Of a stretch of 44,085 nt of DNA, positions 31,341 through 41,054 are shown piece by piece. The position numbers and the translations under genes were made by a program. The notes beneath the pieces were generated by a model, which saw only the letters and a list, made by a program, of their open reading frames with translations, was not told the origin of the DNA and did no database searches. This DNA is from GAS188 sp044445965 (lineage in GTDB: Bacteria > Pseudomonadota > Alphaproteobacteria > Rhizobiales > Beijerinckiaceae), in contig JBIOEJ010000037.1 in the NCBI GenBank assembly GCA_044445965.1, positions 1-44,085 on the forward strand. Reading direction: 5' to 3'. The stretch's first letter is position 1; every line of letters starts with the position of its first letter.

Positions 31341-33479
31341 TCAAGCGGCATGGGCGAGGATGGCGAGCAGCAGCAGCGCCACGATATTGGTGATCTTGAT
31401 CGCCGGGTTCACCGCCGGTCCTGCGGTATCCTTGTAGGGGTCGCCGACCGTGTCGCCGGTCACCGACGCCTTATGCGCGTCGGAGCCCTTGACATGAGTG
31501 ACGCCATCCTTGTCGACGAAGCCGTCCTCGAAGGACTTCTTGGCGTTGTCCCAGGCGCCGCCGCCCGAGGTCATCGAGACTGCGACGAACAGGCCGTTGA
31601 CGATCACGCCGAGCAATGAAGCGCCCAGCGCCGCGAAGGCGGATGCCTTCGAGCCCGAGATCGCATAGACGCCGAAATAGGCGACGAGGGGCGCCAGCAC
31701 CGGCAGCAGCGACGGCACGATCATCTCTCGGATCGCAGCCTTGGTGAGCATGTCCACGGCACGACCGTAATCGGGCCGATCCGTGCCTTGCATGATGCCG
31801 GGCTTTTCACGAAACTGCCGGCGCACTTCGATCACCACGGAGCCTGCGGCGCGACCGACCGCCGTCATGGCGATGCCCCCGAACAGATAGGGGATGAGCC
31901 CGCCGAAGATGAGCCCGGCCACCACATAGGGGTTCGACAGGTCGAACGATACCGTACCCATATCCTTGAAATAGGGGAACTGGTCGGGATTGGCCGCGAA
32001 ATATCGCAAATCGTTCGAATAGGCTGCGAACAGCACCAAGGCGCCCAGACCCGCAGAGCCGATGGCGTAGCCCTTGGTCACCGCCTTCGTGGTGTTGCCG
32101 ACCGCGTCGAGCGCGTCGGTCGCGTGGCGCACCTCCTTGGGCAGACCGGCCATCTCGGCAATGCCGCCGGCATTGTCGGTGACCGGGCCGAAGGCGTCGA
32201 GTGCGACGATGATGCCGGCGAGCCCGAGCATGGTGGTGACCGCAATCGCCGTGCCGTAGAGGCCGGCGAGCTGGTAGGTCGTGATGATGCCGAACACGAT
32301 CACGAGCGCCGGCAGCGCGGTCGCCTCGAGCGACACGGCGAGGCCTTGGATGACGTTCGTGCCGTGGCCGGTCACCGAGGCCTGGGCGATCGAGACCACG
32401 GGGCGCTTGCCGGTGCCGGTATAGTATTCGGTGATCCAGACGATGAGGCCGGTGACCACGAGCCCGACGATGCCGCACACAAACAGGCGCGCACCGGTCG
32501 CTGCGCCCGCCCCCTCTCCCAGCGGCCCCCAGCCGATGATGAAATTCGTCGCAATGGCGAGGCCGACGATCGACAAGACGCCTGCCGCGATCAGTCCCTT
32601 ATAGAGCGCGCCCATGATCGAGCCGTTCGGCCCGAGCTTGACGAAATACGTGCCGGCGATCGAGGTCACGATGCAGGCCCCGCAGATGGCGAGAGGATAG
32701 ACCATCGCGGTTGCGAGGACGGCCTGACCCGCAAAGAAGATCGAGCCGAGCACCATGGTCGCGACCACCGTCACGGCATAGGTCTCGAACAGGTCCGCGG
32801 CCATGCCGGCGCAATCGCCGACATTGTCGCCGACATTATCGGCGATGGTCGCCGGGTTGCGCGGATCATCCTCCGGGATGCCCGCCTCGACCTTGCCCAC
32901 GAGATCGGCGCCGACATCGGCGCCCTTGGTGAAGATGCCGCCGCCGAGCCGCGCGAAGATCGAGATCAGCGAGGCGCCGAAGCCGAGCGCGACCAGCGAA
33001 TCGACCACGACACGGTCGCTCACCGCATAGCCGAGCGCCTGCGTCAGGAAGGTGTAATAGCCGGCGACCCCGAGCAGAGCGAGGCCAGCGACCAGCATTC
33101 CCGTCACCGCGCCCGATTTGAAGGAGATGTCGAGCCCCTCGGCGAGCGATTTCGTGGCGGCCTGGGCCGTGCGGACATTGGCGCGCACCGAGACGTTCAT
33201 GCCGATGAAGCCTGCCGCGCCGGACAGGATGGCGCCGATCAGAAAGCCGATCGCGACCTTCCATCCGAGCAGCAAGCCGATCACGATGAAGATGACGACG
33301 CCGACGATGCCGATTGTCGTGTACTGCCGCTTCAAATAGGCTTGTGCGCCTTCCGCGATCGCGCCCGCGATCTCCTGCATGCGCGCACTGCCCGCATCCA
33401 TGGCCATGACCGCTCTTACTGTCACAACGCCATAGGCGACGGCGAGCAGGCCAGCCACGATGATCAACGGCAAAATCAT
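31341..33479 (-). CDS. hppA: Membrane proton-pumping pyrophosphatase, K+-independent type
   Basis: 712 residues from ATG 33479, preceded by GGAGAAG. About 15-16 membrane helices; the pyrophosphate site is marked by DVGADLVGKVEAGIPEDDPRNPATIADNVGDNVGDCAGMAADLFETY (read as DVGADLVGKVE, then EDDPRNPATIADNVGDNVGD). The motif GNTTKAVTKGYAIGS carries Lys where K+-dependent enzymes carry Ala, which is the known marker of K+-independence. It couples pyrophosphate hydrolysis to proton transport, conserving energy from biosynthetic pyrophosphate. It converges on bamE. Confidence 0.96.
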   Translation of the reverse strand: MILPLIIVAGLLAVAYGVVTVRAVMAMDAGSARMQEIAGAIAEGAQAYLKRQYTTIGIVGVVIFIVIGLLLGWKVAIGFLIGAILSGAAGFIGMNVSVRANVRTAQAATKSLAEGLDISFKSGAVTGMLVAGLALLGVAGYYTFLTQALGYAVSDRVVVDSLVALGFGASLISIFARLGGGIFTKGADVGADLVGKVEAGIPEDDPRNPATIADNVGDNVGDCAGMAADLFETYAVTVVATMVLGSIFFAGQAVLATAMVYPLAICGACIVTSIAGTYFVKLGPNGSIMGALYKGLIAAGVLSIVGLAIATNFIIGWGPLGEGAGAATGARLFVCGIVGLVVTGLIVWITEYYTGTGKRPVVSIAQASVTGHGTNVIQGLAVSLEATALPALVIVFGIITTYQLAGLYGTAIAVTTMLGLAGIIVALDAFGPVTDNAGGIAEMAGLPKEVRHATDALDAVGNTTKAVTKGYAIGSAGLGALVLFAAYSNDLRYFAANPDQFPYFKDMGTVSFDLSNPYVVAGLIFGGLIPYLFGGIAMTAVGRAAGSVVIEVRRQFREKPGIMQGTDRPDYGRAVDMLTKAAIREMIVPSLLPVLAPLVAYFGVYAISGSKASAFAALGASLLGVIVNGLFVAVSMTSGGGAWDNAKKSFEDGFVDKDGVTHVKGSDAHKASVTGDTVGDPYKDTAGPAVNPAIKITNIVALLLLAILAHAA

Positions 33480-33637
33480 GAAGTCTTCTCCAGGAATGAT
33501 CGAGATGCGCGGTCCCGGCCCCGAACAGGGATGCGCCAGCGGGTCGGCGAGGCAACTTGCCCCGGAAGCGCCGCCCTTCTGCCAAACTTGGCGCTGACGC
33601 GCAACCGCCGCCACGTGCGGCGCATCGCAAGGCGTCG

Positions 33638-34837
33638 CTACGCGATGGCCAAACGATGGGCGCGCCGCGCGGCGAGAATCAGAGCCGCGCCCAGGAGAGC
33701 GGCCGGGAACGCGGTTGCCGCGATCCCGTTCCAGCCGAAGACAGCGAGCAGAACACCGGAGAAATAGGCGGCGAAGGCCGTGCCCCCGAATACGACGAAA
33801 TCATTCGTCGCCTGGACCTTGGCACGCTCCTCCGGACGCGCGAGGCTGGTCACGGCGGCCGTCGCCGAAAGAAAGGCGAAGTTCCAGCCGACCCCCAGCA
33901 GCATCAGCGCGATATCGAAATGCAGAACCGAGATGCCCGCCTCCGCCACTGCGCCGCAGACGAGAAAGATGGCGCAGCCGGCTAGGCCGATGCGGGCGAT
34001 GCCGAACCGTGCGATCAAATGCCCGGTCACGAAGCTCGGCGCATACATGCCGATGATGTGCCATTGGATGGCATAGGCCGCGCTCGTGACCGTCAAGCCG
34101 CAGCCGACCATGGCGAGCGGCGTCGAGGTCATCATCAGGTTCATGACACCCTGCGACACCATGCCGAGCAGCATGGCGGCGACCAGCCGCCGGTCGGCGA
34201 GAATCTCGCCGATCGGTCGCCCCTTCCCTATCGGGCGCTCATGGGGCGGGGGCACGCGAAGCAGCAGGAGCACGAAGAACGCGACCGCCGCGAAGATCGC
34301 CTGCGCGACATAGGTAGCGGCGAACAGATAGGGCGCCCACAGATCCTGCGTCGTGATTATGAGCTGCGGTCCCACGAATGCCGCAGCCAATCCACCCCCG
34401 AGCGTCAGCGCGATGGCGCGCGGGCGATAAGCCGGCGTCGCGGTGTCGGCCGCCGCGAAGCGGTATTGCACGACGAAGGCCTGATAGATGCCGCAACAGA
34501 AGGTCGCGAAGCAGAAGATGACGAAGCTGCCTCGGATGATCGCCGCGGCGCCGACCACGCCGGCCAGCACGCCGAGTAGAGCCCCTCCCGCGAAGCCGTT
34601 GCGGCGACCAAAGCGGCGCATCGAGAAAGCCGCCGGGAAGGCGAAGGCCGCAGTGCCGAGCACGAAGGTGAGCACGGGGATCGTCGCAAGCTTCATCTCA
34701 CCCGTCAGCACGCGTCCGACGAGACCGCTCGTCGCAACGACGACGCTGGCATTGGCGCCCGCAAGCGCTGCCGCGGCCGCCAGCACCCAGGCATTGAACC
34801 GAGCGAGACGGTCCCCCGCCTCCGTCACCGCAACCAT
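33638..34837 (-). CDS. MFS transporter
   Basis: 399 residues from ATG 34837, with about twelve membrane helices and the A-motif-like FSMRRFGRRNGFAGGALLG between helices 2 and 3. The central loop PPPHERPIGKGRPIGEILADRRL divides the two halves. It belongs to the drug/metabolite efflux-like group; the substrate is unknown. It is divergent from the sulfurtransferase gene across 248 bp that hold a 15-bp palindrome. Confidence 0.85.
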   Translation of the reverse strand: MVAVTEAGDRLARFNAWVLAAAAALAGANASVVVATSGLVGRVLTGEMKLATIPVLTFVLGTAAFAFPAAFSMRRFGRRNGFAGGALLGVLAGVVGAAAIIRGSFVIFCFATFCCGIYQAFVVQYRFAAADTATPAYRPRAIALTLGGGLAAAFVGPQLIITTQDLWAPYLFAATYVAQAIFAAVAFFVLLLLRVPPPHERPIGKGRPIGEILADRRLVAAMLLGMVSQGVMNLMMTSTPLAMVGCGLTVTSAAYAIQWHIIGMYAPSFVTGHLIARFGIARIGLAGCAIFLVCGAVAEAGISVLHFDIALMLLGVGWNFAFLSATAAVTSLARPEERAKVQATNDFVVFGGTAFAAYFSGVLLAVFGWNGIAATAFPAALLGAALILAARRAHRLAIA

Positions 34838-34960
34838 GTCGCTTCCATCCCAGGGCAATTACCGGCAAGGCCTGTCCCCGCCAAGGCTGGGAAGGCCTTT
34901 GGTTCCATATGACCTTCGCCGCGGACGAACGCACACGATGGTAAAAGCATCTGACCGTCA

Positions 34961-34975
34961 ATGACCAGCGGTCAT
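34961..34975. promoter_or_regulatory. 15-bp palindrome between MFS and sseA genes
   Basis: ATGACC-AGC-GGTCAT, perfect 6-bp arms. An extra TGACC half lies just before (34952-34956). It is 124 bp from the MFS start and 111 bp from the sulfurtransferase start, which suits an operator for one of them. Confidence 0.4.
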
Positions 34976-35085
34976 GGCTGGCATCTCGGACATGAGCGCT
35001 TTGCATGCCGTGCGCGCGGCCGAGTGCTTGGACAGCGCATCTTCAGTCACGATATGTTGCGCCCGTGCCCAGACTGGAGAGCCCG

Positions 35086-35940
35086 ATGCCGAAGAACCTC
35101 GTTTCCACCGATTGGCTCGGCCACAATCTCGATTCGCCGAATCTCGCCGTGATCGACGCCTCCTGGTATCTGCCGATGCAGAACCGCGACGCGAAAGCCG
35201 ATTACCTCGCGGCGCATATCCCCGGCGCGGTTCAGTTCGATATCGACGAGGTCGCCGATCATTCCACGTCCCTGCCCCATATGATGCCCTCGCCCGAGCA
35301 ATTCGCGCGGCAGATGGGCGAGCTTGGCGTCAGCGATCGGATGACCATCATCATCTATGATGGCACCGGGCTGTTCTCGGCGCCGCGCGTCTGGTGGATG
35401 CTGCGCGTTTTCGGCGCGCGCGATGTCCGCATCCTCGACGGCGGCTTTCCGAAATGGCAAGGCGAAGGTCGCCCAATTCAATCCGGGCCGGTGAAGCGGG
35501 CGCCGGCGGCTTTTGCCGCGAGCTTCGACGCCGGCGCGGTCGCCGACCGGAGCCGTGTCCGGGCGGCGCTGGAAACAGGCGCCGCGCAGGTGATCGATGC
35601 GCGCTCGGCCGAACGGTTCTCGGGTGCCGCGCCCGAGCTTCGTGCGGGAATTCCGAGCGGGCACATGCCGGGAGCGATGAATGCGCCCTATGCATCACTC
35701 CTCGACAAAGGCCGGTTGAAATCCCCGGCCGAGCTGGCGGATATGCTCGATCGGACAGGCCTCGATCGCCACCGGCCCGTGATTACGAGCTGCGGTTCGG
35801 GCGTGTCGGCAGCCATCATCTCGCTCGCGCTCGATGAGCTCGGAACCCCGGCCAAAGCGCTCTATGACGGCTCGTGGACCGAATGGGCCTCGACCAAGGG
35901 CAGCGAAATCGCGACAGGGCCAGCCAAGCCCAGACCATGA
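35086..35940 (+). CDS. sseA: 3-mercaptopyruvate sulfurtransferase
   Basis: 284 residues from ATG 35086 with GGAG upstream. Two rhodanese domains: N-terminal NLAVIDASWYLP to HIPGAVQFDID, and C-terminal with catalytic Cys236 in the loop CGSGVSA, close to the CG(S/T)GVTA loop of mercaptopyruvate enzymes. It transfers sulfur from 3-mercaptopyruvate to thiols or cyanide. It stands alone and is distinct from the sulfurtransferase at 17602, whose loop is CHRGARA. Confidence 0.93.
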   Translation: MPKNLVSTDWLGHNLDSPNLAVIDASWYLPMQNRDAKADYLAAHIPGAVQFDIDEVADHSTSLPHMMPSPEQFARQMGELGVSDRMTIIIYDGTGLFSAPRVWWMLRVFGARDVRILDGGFPKWQGEGRPIQSGPVKRAPAAFAASFDAGAVADRSRVRAALETGAAQVIDARSAERFSGAAPELRAGIPSGHMPGAMNAPYASLLDKGRLKSPAELADMLDRTGLDRHRPVITSCGSGVSAAIISLALDELGTPAKALYDGSWTEWASTKGSEIATGPAKPRP

Positions 35941-36045
35941 CCCGGGAATTCGCAGGGTCTTGGGGCAAGGTGGAGCGCCAAGCAATCTGATGGAGCATCA
36001 GCAGCCATCAAGGGTGATGACCGTCGAGCATCGACCGACGATCCC

Positions 36046-37056
36046 TCACTCCGCCGGCGGCAGATGAGGTGCGCCGAAGCCTTCGATCGCTCCCCTGCCG
36101 CGCCGCATCCGCCGCCAGGCCTTCACGAAGGGCAGAAGATACATGGCACGGACCGAATGGTACTCGGCCTCCTCATGGCCATTCATTCCGAACCTTATCG
36201 CTTCGCGCTTGTCGACCGCGTAAAGCGTGCCGAACAACCAATCCCAAATGGCGAAGACGAAGCCCAGATTCTTGTCCCAATGACGCTTCGCGACCGAATG
36301 ATGCAGCTGATGATGCGCGGGCGACACGAATAGCTTCCCCCAAATGCCCTTATAGGGAAGCCAAACATGCGAATGGCGCAGATGGAAGCCGAACAAGTAG
36401 AATATGAACACCAGCACATTGAGCTGCATGACGCCGAACATCACCGCCTTCGGTCCGAACAGGAACCGGCAGAGCGCAAGCGAGATGCCGCCGAAGGCGC
36501 CCGAGAACAGAATGTTGATCGCGTCTTCCAGGGGATGCACCCGTCCCGCCGTCAGCGGCGTCAGCACTTCGGCGGAGTGATGCACCTTATGGAACTCCCA
36601 CAAGATCGGGACCTTGTGCAAAAGCCAGTGGCCGAGCCATAGGCCGAAATCCATCGCCAGCGCCCAGCTCAGCGTCGTTACGAGGATCGCGACCCAGGCC
36701 GGCGCGGCAAGCTCGGGCGAGCTCGCTACATTACGCAACAACGCGCTCATCGCCTCGACCGAGGACGAGCTCACCGCGATGAGGGCGCCGAAGGCCAGCG
36801 CGAACAGGAGCTTATTGACGACGAAGAACCAGTAATCGGCGATCGCCGAGCGATGCGCGTAGACGTGCTTGGGGAAGAGATAACGCAGGAGCCCTTGCTC
36901 CTTCAGCTCCGGATCATGGCGCGCCTCGGAATAGTAGACGATGCAGCCGAGCCCCAGGGAAGCGGCGAGATAGAGCGTGAACCAACGGTTCATCGGGTCC
37001 TGGAACATACCGACAAACGCTGAAGCGGGGTTCGTGCCGGATATGGTCTCGAGCAT
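36046..37056 (-). CDS. Sterol desaturase/fatty acid hydroxylase family protein
   Basis: 336 residues from ATG 37056 (GAGG 7 bp upstream); ATG 37086 would add ten. A multi-spanning membrane protein with the di-iron histidine boxes HWLLH (143-147), HKVHH (156-160) and HHQLHH (248-253). The family adds hydroxyls or double bonds to sterols, hopanoids, carotenoids or fatty acids; in bacteria the substrate is mostly unknown. It is a single gene; about 250 bp upstream hold no recognised gene. Confidence 0.9.
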   Translation of the reverse strand: MLETISGTNPASAFVGMFQDPMNRWFTLYLAASLGLGCIVYYSEARHDPELKEQGLLRYLFPKHVYAHRSAIADYWFFVVNKLLFALAFGALIAVSSSSVEAMSALLRNVASSPELAAPAWVAILVTTLSWALAMDFGLWLGHWLLHKVPILWEFHKVHHSAEVLTPLTAGRVHPLEDAINILFSGAFGGISLALCRFLFGPKAVMFGVMQLNVLVFIFYLFGFHLRHSHVWLPYKGIWGKLFVSPAHHQLHHSVAKRHWDKNLGFVFAIWDWLFGTLYAVDKREAIRFGMNGHEEAEYHSVRAMYLLPFVKAWRRMRRGRGAIEGFGAPHLPPAE

Positions 37057-37313
37057 GCATGCCTCATCGCCTGAAGCGCGGAGCATAGGTGCTCATGGCT
37101 AACCGGAGGTAAAGCTCCGTGCCTAAAGGGCGCTCTGCGATTGCGGTGCACAATGCCAAGAGATGTTTTCCCAAGGCTGATCCGAGCCGTTCAAATGCGT
37201 CACGTCATATGGTCGAAAAGTCGCATTGCGGCTTTAGCGCCATTGCGCCGCTGCGCGAGGCTGGCGCCGGACATCCGTCCCCTATTCTGATTGCGGCGCG
37301 TGCCGATCTGGCT

Positions 37314-37898
37314 CTAGCGACTCCTGGTCGTTTGCTCGATGAGGGCCGCGAGAGCATCGGCGGGGGGTGCTGATGCGCCGGGACGCAATTTCTCGACCGA
37401 TTGCGCCTTGCCGCCGGCCGGCTTGATCGGCGCGGGAGGCACGGGAGGCGTTCCGCCGAGCAGATCGGCGATCGGATCCTTGGCCGGGTGCTTTCCGACG
37501 ACGGGCTTTGCGGGTGTCGACGCGCCAGGGTCCGGGGCGCGACCGAGCCCGGCCGGCCGCGAGGGCGGGAGTATGGCGGGGGCGATGTCTTCGGACGCAG
37601 GAGCAGTTGCCGCAGCTTGCGCCTCGGGCGCCTTCTTCGGCGCCGCGGGAGGAGCGTGTTGCGGTTGAAGCGCCGCTTGATGGAACAGAGGAGCCGGATG
37701 ATGCTCCGACTGCATCCAAAGCGCGTTGACCGAAACCGCGGCGCCAAGGCAGCCGAAGAGCAGCACCAATGCCACGCTTCCCGGATGCGCCAGAAGGAAG
37801 GTGCCGATCCGCCTGGCCCCGGCGGACAGAAATGAAGCGTTTCCAGGGCCGAAGCGGCGTTGGGGAGCCCTTCTTGTCGGTCTAGCGGTCGCGAGCAT
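37314..37898 (-). CDS. Proline/alanine-rich single-pass membrane protein
   Basis: 194 residues. One membrane helix (about 40-58, SVALVLLFGCLGAAVSVNAL) is followed by MQSEHHPAPLF and a low-complexity Pro/Ala region. Related Rhizobiales proteins share the VNALxxQ..HPAP segment, and I recall that many carry a C-terminal peptidoglycan-binding domain; none is seen here and the protein ends at DALAALIEQTTRSR. It follows the histidine kinase gene by 53 bp on the same strand, so the two are likely co-transcribed. Function unknown. Confidence 0.75.
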   Translation of the reverse strand: MLATARPTRRAPQRRFGPGNASFLSAGARRIGTFLLAHPGSVALVLLFGCLGAAVSVNALWMQSEHHPAPLFHQAALQPQHAPPAAPKKAPEAQAAATAPASEDIAPAILPPSRPAGLGRAPDPGASTPAKPVVGKHPAKDPIADLLGGTPPVPPAPIKPAGGKAQSVEKLRPGASAPPADALAALIEQTTRSR

Positions 37899-37951
37899 GC
37901 GTCACATCCTTCGATTGGTCGTCGCTTCGAAAAATCGTCTCGGCTCGATCA

Positions 37952-39814
37952 TCAGGCGACTGCCTGGGCGGGTGAGGAGCGCGGCCGAGCGTCGATGCGC
38001 GGGATCGACAAGTCGGCCGGCTTTTCTGCCGGTCGCTCCGCCGGTAACCGGACGCTGACGCAAGTGCCGGCGCCGGGCGTGCTCTCGATCCTCAGCGAGC
38101 CGCCATGCAGCCCGACGAGACCGCGCACCACCGAGAGACCAAGTCCCGTTCCCTCATAGGGGCGGTCATAGGAGGATTTCGCCTGAAAGAAAGGGTCGCC
38201 CAGCCGGGCGAGATCGCTTGCCGCAATGCCGATGCCCGTATCGTCCACGGCCAGCTCGACGAGCGAGCCCACGCGGCGCAGTTGCACCTTCACGCGTCCC
38301 CCCTTGGGCGTGAATTTCACCGCATTGGAGACCAGGTTGATGACGATCTGTCGGCAGGCGCGCTTGTCCCCCTCGAAAGCGAGCCCGTCCGGCGGGGCGA
38401 TGGTGGTCAGCCGTACGCCGCTATCGGCCACCTTTACATCGACGATGGCGCAGGCCGATTTCACCAGCTCCGCCAAGTCGAAAGTCTCGACATTCAGCTC
38501 GAAATGCCCGCTCTCGATACGCGACGCATCGAGGAAGGAATTGACGACGTCGAGAAGATGCACCCCCGAAGTGTTGATGATGCGGGCGTAATCCCGCAGG
38601 CGATCGGGATCCTTGGGCGCCAAATCGGGATTGGCGAGCATCTCGGAGAAGCCGATCACCGCATTGAGGGGGGTACGTAGCTCGTGGCTCACCGTAGCCA
38701 GGAAGCGGCTCTTCGAGCGGTTGGCCTCCTCGGCCACGATGCGCGCAGTCTCGAGCTCCTCCTCGCGCGCCTTCTGCACGCCGACATCGCGCATGACCGC
38801 GACGATCTCGATGCGATCATCCTCGAGGTCCTCTGAAAGGACCGGATAGGCGCGCAGATCCGTCCAGATGAAGCGCGGCTCCGCCCGATCGCGCCGCGAC
38901 GCCGGGTCGCGATCGTCTCGCGCCCGCGAATCGTCGCGCAGGCGGATAAGGACATGGGACGGTTCGCGCCGTGCGCCGGCATCCGTGATCGTTCTGAGAA
39001 AGGCAGGGCGATCGGCTATATGCACGCGTTGGAGCAAGCCGTGGCCGAGCAGCTCCCGCGCGTCGACGCCGAGGAGTGGTTTTGCCGCGGCGCTGGCAAA
39101 AGTGCAGGCGCCGGTCTCGTCGTGACGGGTGAACAGATCGCTCAAATGTTCGAGGATGACGCGATTGCTTTCGCGCAGACGCGTCAGCGCCCGCTCGGTC
39201 GCCATGGCCCGCTTGCTCGAATTGAGAACCTTCAGCGCCGTGAACAGCAGGGCGGTCAGGACGAAGACGGGCGCGACGACGAAGGATGAGGGCGACTCGA
39301 CGGGCGTCCAGCCGCATATGGCGAAGATTGCCAGCAGGCAAACGGCGGCAATCGCGGCCAGGCCCGCGAGTACCAATTCGCGTCGCGACGCATGTTCGAT
39401 CGATTCGACTGGAGCAAGGACGAGCCAAGCGATCACCGGCGAGAAAACACCGCCCGACAAGAGCGCCGCGGCCCCGACCGTGGTCACGAGGAGCGCCGCC
39501 GAGACGAGGCGCGCGAGATCGAGGCGGCCCGTGCGCGAGGCGAGGATGGCCGCGCCCATGGGCGCGATCAGCCCGATGAAGAGCGCCATCTCCAAGGGGT
39601 CGAGCCCGCCGCCGAACAGCGCAAAAGCCGGAAGGGCCGCGGTCGCGAGCGCCCCCATCAACATGCGCGAGCCGATGAACTTGACGTGCAGAGCCGCAAG
39701 CCGTCGGTCGCTCGCAACGGAAGGATGGACCAGGCCCGCGGCGAGATCGCGCAGCAGGGGCCGTATGGATGTCTGACGCAACACGACTGAACACGACGCC
39801 CATTCTTCTTTCAC
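37952..39814 (-). CDS. PAS-domain membrane histidine kinase (DivJ/PleC-like)
   Basis: About 620 residues. Five or six membrane helices (about 50-195), a short helix, a PAS domain (about 215-345), a HisKA domain with His377 (ATVSHELRTPLNAVIGFSEML) and an HATPase with NLVSNAVKFTPKGG, VDDTGIGI and GTGLGLSVV. The architecture matches the DivJ/PleC group that controls cell-cycle regulators in Alphaproteobacteria. GTG 39814 is the longest start, but GTG 39784 or TTG 39781 would begin at (V/L)RQTSIRPLL and are possible. No response regulator is adjacent. Confidence 0.88.
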   Translation of the reverse strand: MKEEWASCSVVLRQTSIRPLLRDLAAGLVHPSVASDRRLAALHVKFIGSRMLMGALATAALPAFALFGGGLDPLEMALFIGLIAPMGAAILASRTGRLDLARLVSAALLVTTVGAAALLSGGVFSPVIAWLVLAPVESIEHASRRELVLAGLAAIAAVCLLAIFAICGWTPVESPSSFVVAPVFVLTALLFTALKVLNSSKRAMATERALTRLRESNRVILEHLSDLFTRHDETGACTFASAAAKPLLGVDARELLGHGLLQRVHIADRPAFLRTITDAGARREPSHVLIRLRDDSRARDDRDPASRRDRAEPRFIWTDLRAYPVLSEDLEDDRIEIVAVMRDVGVQKAREEELETARIVAEEANRSKSRFLATVSHELRTPLNAVIGFSEMLANPDLAPKDPDRLRDYARIINTSGVHLLDVVNSFLDASRIESGHFELNVETFDLAELVKSACAIVDVKVADSGVRLTTIAPPDGLAFEGDKRACRQIVINLVSNAVKFTPKGGRVKVQLRRVGSLVELAVDDTGIGIAASDLARLGDPFFQAKSSYDRPYEGTGLGLSVVRGLVGLHGGSLRIESTPGAGTCVSVRLPAERPAEKPADLSIPRIDARPRSSPAQAVA

Positions 39815-40106
39815 TGGGCGCAGGCTGGCAAAGAGGGCTTAAGCGTTGCCTAAGCGGCATGTGGAAATTTCAAGAAAACAGACAGCGATGTGTCGCGGCG
39901 CGACCAAAAGCCAGGAAAATGGTGAAGAGATGCTTTCGTCATCAAGGCACGCCTGCCGCAATGATTGAGGAATCGTGAAGCGTGGCGTTCCAATGCGTTT
40001 CAAATTCGAGCGATCGGCTTGGCGTCGTCTTGATACGTCTTTGCTAGCGTAGCTTCGCGATCGGCCGATTTGCGGTGACGGCGGGCCGCGTTTGGGAGAC
40101 GGGATC

Positions 40107-40475
40107 ATGTGGTTCATCATCCGGGCAGCGTTCTGCGTCGGCATCGTCTTCTCGATGACACCCAGCGGGGAAGTCATCGACGATACCGGCAACGCGGCGG
40201 CAGCCCTCGTTGCGGTCGCCACGCCCGCCATGCACGATCTGGCCGACGGCGTGCTCTCGGCCTGCAAGAGCGAGGCCAAACTGTGCCTCGAAGCCGCGCA
40301 GCGCTTCGCGGGCGCCGGAAGCGATGTTCTCGCGCCTGCGCCCAAGGCCGGTGCGCCGGATGGCTTGCGCGTGGCCGCGGACACGCTGACCGCGACGGAC
40401 CGCGCGGTTCCCTGGCACGGAACCTCCCGGCGCGCATCGGCACGCCCGAAAGAGGCATCGCGACCCGCGAGCTGA
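40107..40475 (+). CDS. DUF5330-like small membrane protein
   Basis: 122 residues from ATG 40107 with GGGAG upstream. The N-terminal MWFIIRAAFCVGIVFSM is a single membrane anchor, and ADGVLSACKSEAKLCLEAAQRFAG with two cysteines resembles the DUF5330 proteins that sit beside sufE in Rhizobiales. Function unknown. The C-terminal half is low complexity. Confidence 0.7.
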   Translation: MWFIIRAAFCVGIVFSMTPSGEVIDDTGNAAAALVAVATPAMHDLADGVLSACKSEAKLCLEAAQRFAGAGSDVLAPAPKAGAPDGLRVAADTLTATDRAVPWHGTSRRASARPKEASRPAS

Positions 40476-40618
40476 AGCGCCGTCGACTTCGAACGGATTG
40501 GCGCGGTTTCCTGCGGCTCCGCGCTCGCCGTCAACAAGGCAAAAGCTTGGAGATCGGGGGTGTCAGCGGCCGCGCAAGCTCGTATATGAGCCTTGGAACC
40601 ACTTTCGCGCAGAGGCCC

Positions 40619-41050
40619 ATGCTCCAGACAATCGACGATATCCTTTCCGATTTCGAGCTGTTCGACGATTGGGACGAACGCTACCGCTATCTCATCGACC
40701 TCGGCCGGCGCCTCGAGCCCTTGCCCGAGGCCGCAAGGACGGACGCCAACAAGGTCCGCGGTTGCGCGAGCCAAGTCTGGCTGCAAACGCGACGGATCAC
40801 TGGCAATGACGGCAGGACGCGCCTCTCCTTCAAGGGCGACAGCGATGCTCACATCGTCAAGGGGCTCGTGGCGCTGATCCTCGCGCTCTTCGACGGCAAG
40901 ACGGCATCGGAGATCCTGGCGACCAACGCCGAGGACGTATTCGGCAAATTACAGCTCGCGCAGCACTTGTCGGCGCAGCGCGCCAACGGCGTGCGCGCCA
41001 TGGTCGAGCGCATCAAGGCCGAGGCGCGCGCGGCGACTGCCCAAGCGTAG
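40619..41050 (+). CDS. sufE: SufE cysteine desulfuration protein
   Basis: 143 residues from ATG 40619. IDDILSDFELFDDWDERYRYLIDLGRRL is the SufE N-terminus, and the sulfur-accepting Cys49 lies in NKVRGCASQVWL. SufE takes persulfide sulfur from the desulfurase SufS for Fe-S cluster assembly. The preceding 143 bp hold no gene; an upstream in-frame ATG at 40586 lacks a ribosome site. Confidence 0.93.
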   Translation: MLQTIDDILSDFELFDDWDERYRYLIDLGRRLEPLPEAARTDANKVRGCASQVWLQTRRITGNDGRTRLSFKGDSDAHIVKGLVALILALFDGKTASEILATNAEDVFGKLQLAQHLSAQRANGVRAMVERIKAEARAATAQA

Positions 41051-41054
41051 CTGT

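Noticed and set aside
31788..33767. A 659-residue plus-strand frame antisense to hppA
   Set aside because: Asp/His/Arg-rich translation without domains, opposite to an unmistakable pyrophosphatase.
37057..37313. A remnant of a peptidoglycan-binding domain downstream of the proline/alanine-rich protein
   Set aside because: The reverse-complement text shows no frame with the expected repeat-like helix pattern.
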